From Halobaculum saliterrae (GTDB lineage: Archaea; Halobacteriota; Halobacteria; Halobacteriales; Haloferacaceae), in assembly GCF_009831625.1 (NCBI RefSeq), contig NZ_WUUS01000015.1, positions 1-40,877 on the forward strand: a stretch of 40,877 bases of DNA, written 5' to 3'. Below are positions 16,848 through 24,200 of this stretch, in pieces (within the stretch, counting starts at the first letter, position 1; the number at the start of each line of letters is the position of its first letter). Both the position numbers and the translations under genes were made by a program. The notes beneath the pieces were generated by a model. It searched no databases. It had not been told where the DNA came from and was given only the letters and a program-made list of their open reading frames with translations.

Positions 16848-17729
16848 ATGGATCAAAGTACTCTCCACGAGCGCATCACCGACCAGTTCTCCTACCGTGG
16901 CGAGCGAGCTGATATCTGGCGGGGCTTCGATCTCCTGCTTGACACTGACGAGTTCCTCAACCTCGGCTACTCGGAGTGGTACCAGCCACATATTGTCGGT
17001 TCGAGTCAGCGCCGCCTCGTCACGGAAGTCGGCTCGAGGATCGCGTCGTATCTACCTACAACGGACGGAGTGCGACTCCTTGATGTCGGCTGCGGTCGGG
17101 GTGGTCCAGCACTCCGTCTCGCCGATCGGTTCGGCTTCCACGTCACTGGTGTCGACCTCGTTCTGTACAACATCCAAATGGCGACCGAGAACGCACGCGG
17201 GACCCACCTCAATGCCGAGTTCGTCATCGGTGACGCGACTCAACTCCCGTTCAAGAGGGACGCGTTTACCGCGTGTACGGCGATCGATGCGCTCGTATAC
17301 CTCCCCGACCGGAATCGCGTTTTTGCTACGGTTGCGGATACTCTCGGATCCGAGGGAGTTCTCGTAATCTCCGATCTCGTGATGCAATCCGACGCGACTG
17401 AAACGGAGCGGAGAGCGGTCGATTCATTTGCGGACGCGTGGGACATGCCGTCGTTAGGTACTGTTGAAGGATACAAAGCCGCTCTCGACGATGCGGGCTT
17501 CGAGCTCAAAGCGGTCGAAGATATCACGAAACACAGCGTCGGACGCTTCCGAAAGTGGACGACGTTGTATCTCCAGCTACTCACCAGCCCGCTCCAGGCC
17601 CTCATTGAACGACTGTTACGCGCGTATGATCTCGATCCAACAGCGATTACCGAACAGGTAAGGGAGGCTCACCACGCGCTGCCGTTCCTGCGACACGTTC
17701 TCTTCGTTGCGAAACGAGAGGCCACGTGA
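16848..17729 (+). CDS. SAM-dependent methyltransferase
   Basis: A 293-residue class I methyltransferase. Motif I is LLDVGCGRGGPALRLADRF (residues about 76-94), the acidic ribose contact is in VTGVDLV, motif II is FVIGDATQLPFKRDAFTACTAID, and motif III is GSEGVLVISDLV. The N-terminal part (FSYRGERADIWRGFDLLLDTDEFLNLGYSEWYQP) resembles the cap of UbiE/sterol or small-molecule methyltransferases. It lacks the conserved Cys set of arsenite methyltransferases (ArsM), so metal methylation is not supported. The substrate is unknown. The upstream 123-residue protein is its probable partner. Confidence 0.88.
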   Translation: MDQSTLHERITDQFSYRGERADIWRGFDLLLDTDEFLNLGYSEWYQPHIVGSSQRRLVTEVGSRIASYLPTTDGVRLLDVGCGRGGPALRLADRFGFHVTGVDLVLYNIQMATENARGTHLNAEFVIGDATQLPFKRDAFTACTAIDALVYLPDRNRVFATVADTLGSEGVLVISDLVMQSDATETERRAVDSFADAWDMPSLGTVEGYKAALDDAGFELKAVEDITKHSVGRFRKWTTLYLQLLTSPLQALIERLLRAYDLDPTAITEQVREAHHALPFLRHVLFVAKREAT

Positions 17730-18079
17730 CTGCTACTCGCACAGCGCGAGGAAGAATCGAATCATCACGTCGACGCTTGAGCGTCCGCCGAACTGGGTTG
17801 ACCTGTGAGACCTTCACCGCCCGTGATTATCGTGTAGTGGATTGTGACTCATAGATTTAGAATTGGTTCGGGCTCCAGTATTTATATAGGGCACAGACAG
17901 GAATCGGTTGGTATACTCGAACGATAGTTCGGTATTGTGAGGTACTAATCATTGATTCTGGGGTCGGACAAGCCAAACCGTACAGTACGGCTCGAATCCC
18001 TATGTATTCCGACTTTGGATTACTAAGAGCAAATTGCTTGGTTCAGGCCCTCGTACCTATGATGTGGGGTGAAACCGGA
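17730..18079 (+). promoter_or_regulatory. 350-bp intergenic region with strong TATA box and two dyads
   Basis: No protein gene is evident. A TATA box TTTATATA at 17881-17888 should start transcription near 17910. Just downstream is the inverted repeat CGAAC-GATA-GTTCG, extended by ATAC/GTAT (17913-17935). At 17978-17990 CCGTACAGTACGG is a perfect 13-bp palindrome. TTTGGAT at 18014-18020 matches half of the copper operator. Either the YHS gene at 18080 has an unusually long leader, or a short RNA is made here, or the dyads are protein-binding sites. Confidence 0.45.
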
Positions 18080-18220
18080 ATGGCAACTGACCCAGTCTGT
18101 GGAATGGACGTCGATAAAAGTGATGCGGCGGCCACGGCTGAGTACGACGGACAGACGTACTACTTCTGTGCCGAAGGTTGTAAGGAGACGTTCACCTCGG
18201 CACCGGAAGACTACGTCTAA
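18080..18220 (+). CDS. Single YHS (TRASH-like) domain protein
   Basis: A 46-residue protein that is nothing but a YHS domain: DPVCGMDVDK, a short hairpin (ATAEYDGQTYYFC) and CAEGCKETF. Three Cys (VCGM, YYFC, EGCK) form the metal site shared with TRASH domains. The ATG at 18080 (MATDPVCG) is used; upstream in-frame ATGs at 18002 and 18059 add residues with no domain character. It is likely a small cytosolic Cu/Zn carrier or storage protein. It lies 96 bp upstream of the second Lrp-TRASH regulator. Confidence 0.88.
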   Translation: MATDPVCGMDVDKSDAAATAEYDGQTYYFCAEGCKETFTSAPEDYV

Positions 18221-18316
18221 CCGTCACAGCCACTGAGGCATCCCACACCTGCGTCGTAGCTCCCCCCACACCCACCCCAGTTCCCCCGATCACCTTACCC
18301 CCCATTCCGCCTTTCG

Positions 18317-18919
18317 ATGACCCAACCAGAAATTGACGACACGGATCGCGAAATTCTCCGTCTCTTAGCGGAGAACGCGAGACAGCCATACAGCACTATT
18401 GCTGAGGCAGTAAATCTTTCAGCCCCGTCCGTTTCAGCACGGGTCCGTCAGCTTGAGCAAGAAGATGTCATTCGTCGATTCACCGTAGATCTCGACCTCA
18501 CACAGTACGAAAACCGGATACGCGTCATGGTACGCCTCCAGCCTGAACTCGGAAAGACTGACTCTCTTCGGGAATCGATCCTCGAGACCCCATCCGTAGA
18601 ACACGTATTCACAACTGCGGAGGGCGAGATCGTGGCTGTTGCGACGCCGCCGCGGGCGACGGTCGGAAACTGGGCGCAGCAAAGTCTACCTCTGAATGAC
18701 GTGCGGCGTTACGATGTGCAACTGCTATCGAGCGCTGCGCACTCAGCGTATGCCGAGGGGGCTGAATCCGCACTCAAATGTGTAAATTGCGGATCCTCCG
18801 TCGGCGAAGACGGACTAGCTACCCGTGTCGGTGGTTCACTCCGGCAGTTTTGCAGTGACAGCTGTGAAACAGCATATAGGGAACAGTACACAGAAAGCCA
18901 AGAGAAATCTGATGCTTAG
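18317..18919 (+). CDS. Second Lrp/AsnC-TRASH metal regulator
   Basis: A 200-residue paralogue of the regulator at 11181. The helix-turn-helix is at 1-55 (IDDTDREILRLLAENAR, IAEAVNLSAPSVSARVRQLEQEDVI), the ligand region carries VEHVFTTAEGEIVAVATPP, and the TRASH domain has Cys155, Cys158, Cys179 and Cys183 (LKCVNCGSS, QFCSDSCETAYREQY). The recognition helix (SAPSVSARVRQL) differs from SGPAVSDRVKRL of the first copy, so it may read another site. A C-rich 96-bp gap separates it from the YHS gene. Placement suggests it controls the YHS gene and the ABC exporter downstream. Confidence 0.9.
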   Translation: MTQPEIDDTDREILRLLAENARQPYSTIAEAVNLSAPSVSARVRQLEQEDVIRRFTVDLDLTQYENRIRVMVRLQPELGKTDSLRESILETPSVEHVFTTAEGEIVAVATPPRATVGNWAQQSLPLNDVRRYDVQLLSSAAHSAYAEGAESALKCVNCGSSVGEDGLATRVGGSLRQFCSDSCETAYREQYTESQEKSDA

Positions 18920-18976
18920 AGTCTAGCATTAGCCGTGTACTCATTTCCTGATTGCTCACGGGTTTGCTGCTAATAG

Positions 18977-18989
18977 TTTGGATTTGAAA
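18977..18989. promoter_or_regulatory. Degenerate copper-operator-like site before the ABC operon
   Basis: TTTGGATTTGAAA keeps the left half (TTTGGA) and the final AAA of the TTTGGAATCCAAA operator, about 40 bp before the ABC ATPase start at 19028. It is weak evidence on its own and is reported because the nearest regulator is a paralogue of the copper regulator. Confidence 0.25.
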
Positions 18990-19027
18990 CAGTAATCGCA
19001 GTGAATTAGGAGTGTGTGTATACACCT

Positions 19028-19759
19028 ATGGAAGCGTCCACAACTACCACAGGTGAAGCTACAAGCAGCAAGGTACTCGTCCGTGCTAATGAGATTGAAA
19101 AAACGTACGGATCAAGGCTTCCATTTAAGCGGTCAGTGACCGTCCTGACCGGTGCCGATCTCGAAATTCGGACGGGGGAAATCGTCGGAATCGTCGGCGC
19201 GAACGGATCGGGCAAATCCACGCTCATGAACATCCTCGTCGGCGTCCTTGAGCAGGATGCCGGAACAGTCGAACGGACGGGAACCGTTGGCTGGTGTCCG
19301 CAAGACCCACTACTTTACGACCGCTTGACGGTCGGAGAGACGTTCCGACTGTTCGGTGCCGGATACGGAATGACCGCCGAAGAAATCGACGAGGCCAAAC
19401 ACCGCTTGGCGTCAAAACTCGATTTCGAGCAGTACCTTGACTACCGAATCGACCAACTCAGCGGTGGTAACCGGCAGAAAATCAATCTCAGTATCGCCCT
19501 GATGCACGACCCGGACGTCCTCATGCTGGACGAGCCCTACACCGGATTCGACTGGGAGACGTATCTCACGTTCTGGGATCTCGCCGAGGAACTCGCTGCC
19601 GACGGAACAGCCGTCACGATGATTTCACATCTGATCGAGGAGCAAAGTCGTCTCGACCGCATTTACGAGGTTCGTGACGGCCAGGTCTACGATGTGACTG
19701 ACCAAGAAGGCGAGACTGATACAACGGCCGGTGAACGGGGGGAGGAGACCGATGAATAG
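19028..19759 (+). CDS. ABC transporter ATP-binding protein
   Basis: A 243-residue ABC ATPase: Walker A GANGSGKST, Q-loop region VGWCPQDPLLYDRLTV, signature LSGGNRQK (a Gly-Gly-Asn variant of LSGGQ), Walker B VLMLDEP, and switch His in MISHLIEE. The Arg/Asp-poor, 240-residue form is typical of ABC-2 type exporters. ATG 19028 is used; another ATG four codons upstream at 19016 is possible. Its end overlaps the first permease start by eight bases (19752-19759), so the three genes form a tight operon. Substrate is unknown; the neighbourhood suggests metal or lipoprotein export similar to NosF, which is inference. Confidence 0.93.
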   Translation: MEASTTTTGEATSSKVLVRANEIEKTYGSRLPFKRSVTVLTGADLEIRTGEIVGIVGANGSGKSTLMNILVGVLEQDAGTVERTGTVGWCPQDPLLYDRLTVGETFRLFGAGYGMTAEEIDEAKHRLASKLDFEQYLDYRIDQLSGGNRQKINLSIALMHDPDVLMLDEPYTGFDWETYLTFWDLAEELAADGTAVTMISHLIEEQSRLDRIYEVRDGQVYDVTDQEGETDTTAGERGEETDE

Positions 19760-20489
19760 GGTTCGAACGGGGATCCGGGCGAACGTCTCCACATTCCTCA
19801 GAACCCCTCTGAATGTTGTCCTGGCACTCCTCCTCCCGGTCGTCGTTATCGAAGGCTGGGGGCAAGCGATGGCAGGGTTGCCGACCATGCCAACGGTCGA
19901 GGCGATTCCGATCGAGCTAGGTCGCCTTCTCGGCGCGATATTCGGGGTCGCCATCATCGCCGGCCTGATGGGACTCGCCCAGATGATTAGTGCGCGTGCG
20001 GCCGATCGGCGACTCGTTCAGACAGGTTATCCACCCCGAACACTGCTTGCGACTCGATTAGCGACGCTCGGCGGAGTCACCGTCGTCGTGGCTGCCGTAA
20101 ACTACGGCGTTCTCTTGCTGACGATTTCACCGGAAGCCCCTGTCCTGACGTTCGTATTCCTCGTCCTTGCCGGCCTCGTCTATGCGTTTCTCGGCGCGCT
20201 CGTCGGGGCACTCCTTCCGCGACTGTTCGAAGGCTCGCTCGTCGTGGTGTTCCTCGCGATGATGGATGCGTTCCTCAGTGGCGACAGCCCGCTGGCCGCC
20301 GATGTTCCCGAGTTCGTGGAGTACTTCCCGCTCTATCAGCCGAAGGAACTCCTTCAGGAGGCGATGTTCCAAGGGACATATACGACGGGTGACCTCGGCT
20401 TCGTCGCCGGATACCTGCTAGTCCTGCTCGTGCTCGTCACCGCAGTGTTCGGAGTGACGATGCGCACCAGTGGTGGGTGGTCCGCATGA
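19752..20489 (+). CDS. ABC-2 type permease, first subunit
   Basis: A 245-residue membrane protein with six predicted helices, among them PLNVVLALLLPVVVIEGW, LLGAIFGVAIIAGLMGLAQMI, TLGGVTVVVAAVNYGVLLLT, VLTFVFLVLAGLVYAFLGALVGALL and YLLVLLVLVTAVFGVTM. The cytosolic loop ARAADRRLVQTGYPPRTLLATRL resembles the coupling region of ABC-2 permeases. It overlaps the ATPase gene upstream and the second permease downstream (ATGA at 20486-20489). With the next gene it probably forms a heterodimeric channel. Confidence 0.88.
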   Translation: MNRVRTGIRANVSTFLRTPLNVVLALLLPVVVIEGWGQAMAGLPTMPTVEAIPIELGRLLGAIFGVAIIAGLMGLAQMISARAADRRLVQTGYPPRTLLATRLATLGGVTVVVAAVNYGVLLLTISPEAPVLTFVFLVLAGLVYAFLGALVGALLPRLFEGSLVVVFLAMMDAFLSGDSPLAADVPEFVEYFPLYQPKELLQEAMFQGTYTTGDLGFVAGYLLVLLVLVTAVFGVTMRTSGGWSA

Positions 20490-21238
20490 ACCGTACGACA
20501 ACGGCGTTCTCGATCGGCATCAAAGAACAGGCACGAAACTACGTCCTCGTCGCTCTACTGGTCGTTTTACCGGTCTCGTTCATCACGTTGGCGTTCGCAG
20601 TCACCCAGGACGTCGAGATGCCGGTTCGGACGCTCGTCGACGGTGAGACGGTGACGGTGATGCGGGGGATGCCTGAGGTCCACGGCGTGATCATGACGCC
20701 GATTACGAGCGCCCTCATCGCTGGACTCGCCGGGTTGTTCCTGATGCGAGAAGCCAAGGACACGGACGGTCGTCTGGCAGTCGCCGGCTATCGTGCACGA
20801 CAGGTAATCGCTGCCCGGTTTGGGGTCCTCGCAGCAATCACGCTCATCGTCACCGGCGTCTCAGTCGGTGTAATGCTCATCGATTTCCAGCCTGAGCATC
20901 TCTGGTGGTTCGTCGCAGCGATGCTCGTCATCTCGGTCACGTATGGTCTCATCGGGATGCTCGTGGGGGCTGTCCTCGACCGCCTAGCCGGGATGTGGCT
21001 AATGCTGATTCTCCCGATGCTCGATATCGGACTCTTCCAGGATCCGCTATTCATCCAGTCCGAGCCCGACTGGTGGATGAAACTATTCCCCGGCTATTGG
21101 CCCGTCCGTGTGATGGTCGATACTGGACTCACAACGGACGTAGATACGGCCCTCTCGTTGGTGTGGGCTACTGGATACCTCCTCCTCGTGGCCGTCCTCA
21201 CAATCGGCGTATACTACCGAGCCACACGGGCGAAGTGA
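20486..21238 (+). CDS. ABC-2 type permease, second subunit
   Basis: A 250-residue membrane protein built like the preceding permease: an N-terminal helix (YVLVALLVVLPVSFITLAF), an external loop with DVEMPVRTLVDGETVTVMRGMPEVHG, a helix plus coupling loop (MREAKDTDGRLAVAGYRARQVIAARF), and four more helices. The loop sequence is parallel to the ADRRLVQTGYPPRT region of its neighbour, so the two are diverged paralogues. ATG 20486 is chosen because it gives the four-base stop/start overlap. Confidence 0.88.
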   Translation: MNRTTTAFSIGIKEQARNYVLVALLVVLPVSFITLAFAVTQDVEMPVRTLVDGETVTVMRGMPEVHGVIMTPITSALIAGLAGLFLMREAKDTDGRLAVAGYRARQVIAARFGVLAAITLIVTGVSVGVMLIDFQPEHLWWFVAAMLVISVTYGLIGMLVGAVLDRLAGMWLMLILPMLDIGLFQDPLFIQSEPDWWMKLFPGYWPVRVMVDTGLTTDVDTALSLVWATGYLLLVAVLTIGVYYRATRAK

Positions 21239-21371
21239 TCGCAGGCGAAATGACTGATATAGAGTAGGGCCAGTACCACAGGGTCGGTCGGAAATAGAAG
21301 AAGTGCATGATGTCGAGAACTCCCAATCCGCAAATCGTTTGACTCCGATCAGTTCTCCCCCTCGGTGGGAA

Positions 21372-22127
21372 TTAATCGGAGACGTCTTCATCGGATGCGT
21401 CCAGTCGCTCGCGGCGACGTCTATATTCCTCCTCGTCAATTTCACCTCTGGCATAGCGATTCTGAAGCACCTCTTTAGCTGAGTGGTCAGTACTCGACTG
21501 AAGGGAACTTCGATTTCCGAGCCAGTAGAGTGTCCCGCCGAGAATGCCCAGCATTCCGAGCGCCCCACCAACGACTGGAAGCCCCCCAACTCCCCCTCCG
21601 TTACGACCGTTCATCATCCCGTGGCCGCCCGATCCCATCATTCCACCCCCAGTATTTCCGCTCCCACCGCTGTTCGAGCCGTAGGCGATTGCTCCCTCCT
21701 CAAGAATTGCCTCACTGGATGGAACTTCGCCATTCGGAATCGGACTCTCCTCCGCTGGCCCGCCAGAACTTCCAACAACGATCCGTCCGACCATCCCAAG
21801 CGACTTGTGTGGGATACAGTAGTAATCATACGTTCCTGGCGTTTCGAACGTGTGTTCGAAGCTCCCCTCCGAGATCGTACCACTATCGAAGGTAGAAGCG
21901 CCGGCCGGAATACGATCCGAGTACGCCGTGGCGGAATGTGCGCCGGCTGCAAGTTCAAACCGAACGGTTGTCCCGGGATCGACTCGCAAACCGATTGGGT
22001 CGAAGTAATTATTTCCCATCTCCACGACGGGTGTCTCCTGTGCGTTCGCTGACTGAGTGAAGCCCGTGCTGGCGACTGCGCCAGCACTGACAAGTCCTAA
22101 GAATTGACGTCGGTTGTGGTGTGTCAT
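21372..22127 (-). CDS. Halocyanin-like cupredoxin fused to a SHOCT domain
   Basis: A 251-residue multidomain protein. A Tat signal (NRRQFLGLVSAGAVASTGF, cut near residue 30) is followed by a blue-copper domain (31-120) with the type 1 ligands His64 (AGAHSAT), Cys104, His107 and Met112 (YYCIPHKSLGM). Next come an acidic linker, a Gly/Met/His-rich stretch (TGGGMMGSGGHGMMNGRNGGG, about 160-180), one transmembrane helix (LPVVGGALGMLGILGGTLYWLG) and a C-terminal SHOCT module (LQNRYARGEIDEEEYRRRRERL). The cupredoxin would face outside and the SHOCT inside. It carries electrons or copper. The fusion directly links SHOCT to copper. Confidence 0.9.
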   Translation of the reverse strand: MTHHNRRQFLGLVSAGAVASTGFTQSANAQETPVVEMGNNYFDPIGLRVDPGTTVRFELAAGAHSATAYSDRIPAGASTFDSGTISEGSFEHTFETPGTYDYYCIPHKSLGMVGRIVVGSSGGPAEESPIPNGEVPSSEAILEEGAIAYGSNSGGSGNTGGGMMGSGGHGMMNGRNGGGVGGLPVVGGALGMLGILGGTLYWLGNRSSLQSSTDHSAKEVLQNRYARGEIDEEEYRRRRERLDASDEDVSD

Positions 22128-22353
22128 GATGACTGAATCATTCTGAAGTGGTTAGCTAGGTGTGATACCGGTGGAAGACCCCGCACGTAATCCAATACGT
22201 GCTTGTCGTTTACCCCCATTACTACTCGCAATCATATGCTGTGTCGGGGGTTGTCTCTTTGATTCGAAGGATATGTACTGACGATTGTTTGGCTTCGATA
22301 CCTCGATTCGATGAGGAGGTGTTCAAACAGGTGAATCCGGGTTTAAGGGATAG

Positions 22354-22704
22354 TCAGCCAGACTGTTCGAGTCTCTCTCGGCGGGCTTCGAACTCTTCAT
22401 CAGTGAGGTCGCCACGAGCGTATGCCGTGCGGAGTTCCTCCAATGCGGGATCCTGAGACGTATGCGTTTCGCTCGTGCGCTGGAAGACGAGGTAGCCACC
22501 GCCGAGAAGGAAGAGGAGAAAGATGAGCGGGACGAGCATCCCGACCAACGGCCACCACCCACCAGCACCGCCATATCCCATCATCCCGCCGGAACCCATC
22601 ATGCCACCGAATCCCATTCCCATCGTGAGCATCGGGAGAACGATGATCGCCCCGAGGACGAGGAGGACGATAGTCGTGGTGTCGAGTTGATTCGACGAAG
22701 ACAT
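22354..22704 (-). CDS. SHOCT-domain membrane protein (copy 3)
   Basis: A 116-residue protein: helix 1 (TIVLLVLGAIIVLPMLTMGM), a Gly/Met loop (FGGMMGSGGMMGYGGAGGWW), helix 2 (LVGMLVPLIFLLFLLGGGYLVF) and a SHOCT tail (LEELRTAYARGDLTDEEFEARRERLE). It begins two bases after the DUF302 stop, so it is the second gene of that operon. The MM repeats could offer thioether ligands to Cu(I). It is most like the copy at 30540, with the same helix order and tail. Confidence 0.88.
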   Translation of the reverse strand: MSSSNQLDTTTIVLLVLGAIIVLPMLTMGMGFGGMMGSGGMMGYGGAGGWWPLVGMLVPLIFLLFLLGGGYLVFQRTSETHTSQDPALEELRTAYARGDLTDEEFEARRERLEQSG

Positions 22705-22706
22705 CG

Positions 22707-23126
22707 TTACACCTCCTCTGACACGGTTCCCAGCTCGTCTGAGACCGTTGCGATGACGCGCTCGAATCGTTCGTGCACGTCGACCGCGATCTCGTCGAGA
22801 TTATTATTCTCCGTGATACCCACCAGTTGCTGTGGGTCGACGGCACTCACGACGACGTCTCCATCATCTGTCTCGTAGACGATGACGTTACACGGAAGCA
22901 GGGCGCCCAATTCTGGCTCTTCGGCGAGCCCCTCGTGGGCGAGTGGCGGGTTACACGCCCCGAGAATACGGTATTGGTCGACATCGACATCGAGTTTCTC
23001 CTTCAGAGTCGTTCTGATGTCGATGTCACAGAGGACACCGAATCCTTCGTCTTTGAGTGCGGCGATCGTCGTGTCGACGACATCGTCGAACTCGCCGGTT
23101 ACTGCTGTCTGTATTGTATAGTTCAT
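22707..23126 (-). CDS. DUF302-family protein
   Basis: A 139-residue cytosolic protein with the DUF302 layout: an N-terminal sheet/helix (FDDVVDTTIAALKDEGFGVLCDID), the conserved block RILGACNPPLAHEGLAEEPELGALLPCNVIVYE, and a C-terminal part with VSAVDPQQLVG. Two cysteines (GACNP, LPCNV) are conserved in the family and could form a metal or disulfide site. DUF302 genes are common beside heavy-metal and sulfur genes, but no reaction is known. It is the first gene of an operon with the SHOCT protein at 22354. Confidence 0.9.
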   Translation of the reverse strand: MNYTIQTAVTGEFDDVVDTTIAALKDEGFGVLCDIDIRTTLKEKLDVDVDQYRILGACNPPLAHEGLAEEPELGALLPCNVIVYETDDGDVVVSAVDPQQLVGITENNNLDEIAVDVHERFERVIATVSDELGTVSEEV

Positions 23127-23220
23127 GAATTACATACCCCGTCTACGGGGTTAACGGGTGGGTGCCGCAACGGTGGGCGTTGGGAGTGAAATGTATCAGC
23201 TGGAACAGCAACGGATCCGG

Positions 23221-23574
23221 TCATCCGGTACGTTCCAGCTGTTTTCGCCGTCGATCGAATTCGTCGTCCGAAAGTTCACCGCGGGCGTAGCGCTCACGGA
23301 GAACCGACAGCGACTGTTCCTCGTTCCCGCCAGAGCCTCGGTTGAGGAGCGCATTAACGACGTAGAGCGGGACGGCGATGAGGAGCGCCATCCAGAGGAG
23401 CCCCCAGAGCCCCATCACCCCGCCGAAGAGGCCCCAGCCGCCGCCCATCATGCCGCCGCCGTAGCTGCCACCACCGTGGGCAGCAGCTGTTTCAGTCGCC
23501 GTGACCAGCAGCGGGACAGCGAGAATCGCGAGTCGCCGAGCAGTGCGTCCGATGTCAGTGGTGGGTTGTGTCAT
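23221..23574 (-). CDS. SHOCT-domain membrane protein (copy 4)
   Basis: A 117-residue protein: a signal-like first helix (RRLAILAVPLLVTATETAAAH), a His/Gly/Met loop (HGGGSYGGGMMGGGWG), helix 2 (VMGLWGLLWMALLIAVPLYVVNALL) and a SHOCT tail (LSVLRERYARGELSDDEFDRRRKQLE). The His after AAA could be a mature N-terminal His like those that bind copper in other exported proteins, if the signal is cleaved there; that is speculative. It stands alone, 56 bases after the Met-rich secreted protein gene at 23631. Confidence 0.87.
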   Translation of the reverse strand: MTQPTTDIGRTARRLAILAVPLLVTATETAAAHGGGSYGGGMMGGGWGLFGGVMGLWGLLWMALLIAVPLYVVNALLNRGSGGNEEQSLSVLRERYARGELSDDEFDRRRKQLERTG

Positions 23575-23630
23575 TGTTGTGGACTAGTGAATGTGGTATT
23601 CGGTAGCAGCGGTCGAAACGGTCAGGGGCG

Positions 23631-23927
23631 TCAGCAGTGACCCTGTCCGTTCATCCCGCCGTTGTAGTCGTCGTCAGCCATGTCCTGAGCCATCTCGTCG
23701 ACGGTCACACCCATATGCGACTCCATCTCCTCGACGGCACCGGGACCCATGTGTTCGGTCATCTGTGTCTCCATCCAGCCCGCCCAGTCGTCGGCGGTAG
23801 CATTGTCAGTGGGCGCGTCGTCAGCAGTCGTGTCGTTGCCGTGGGCGCTGACCACGGGAGCGGCGAACGCGAGCCCGACGATCGCGAGCGCCACGAGCAG
23901 CCATCGTCCGAGGTTTCGGTTGGTCAT
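23631..23927 (-). CDS. Small secreted Met/His/Asp-rich protein
   Basis: A 98-residue protein from ATG 23927. A Sec-like signal (LGRWLLVALAIVGLAFAAPVVSAHG) is followed by a Thr/Asp spacer and a helical region rich in Met and His (WMETQMTEHMGPGAVEEMESHMGVTVDEMAQDM), ending in GGMNGQGHC. The repeated M-x(3-4)-H/M spacing suits extracellular Cu(I) binding, analogous to Met-rich periplasmic copper proteins, though no family is recognised. The gene lies upstream of SHOCT copy 4 on the same strand and may be co-transcribed with it. Confidence 0.75.
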   Translation of the reverse strand: MTNRNLGRWLLVALAIVGLAFAAPVVSAHGNDTTADDAPTDNATADDWAGWMETQMTEHMGPGAVEEMESHMGVTVDEMAQDMADDDYNGGMNGQGHC

Positions 23928-24200
23928 TGTCTTTCTCCTCACGTAGTCGTACGGTGGGTTCGGAGTTATCTTCGTGGGTGTAAATTCAGACATTAGACCG
24001 TTCGAGAACGTCTATAACGCTATCTAAACGTTTTCTACCGACGGGATCGTTCATACCTGCCGAATTCGAGGGGATCGGAGAAATGATGAGGGTAAAGCAG
24101 ATCCGTCGAGACTGATCACCTTATTGCGACGAACCAGACAACAACCGCAGGTTCAGGCGGCGAGGGAGGTTCGAGTATTGCTGACCACAAATGAAATAGA

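Noticed and set aside
16848-17729. Arsenite methyltransferase (ArsM)
   Set aside because: The conserved ArsM cysteines are missing; the only Cys residues lie in or near general SAM-binding motifs.
17985-18005. tRNA-like TCGAATCCC sequence that could mark an attachment site
   Set aside because: Only the 3' half of a T-arm is present; no acceptor, D or anticodon stem can be formed.
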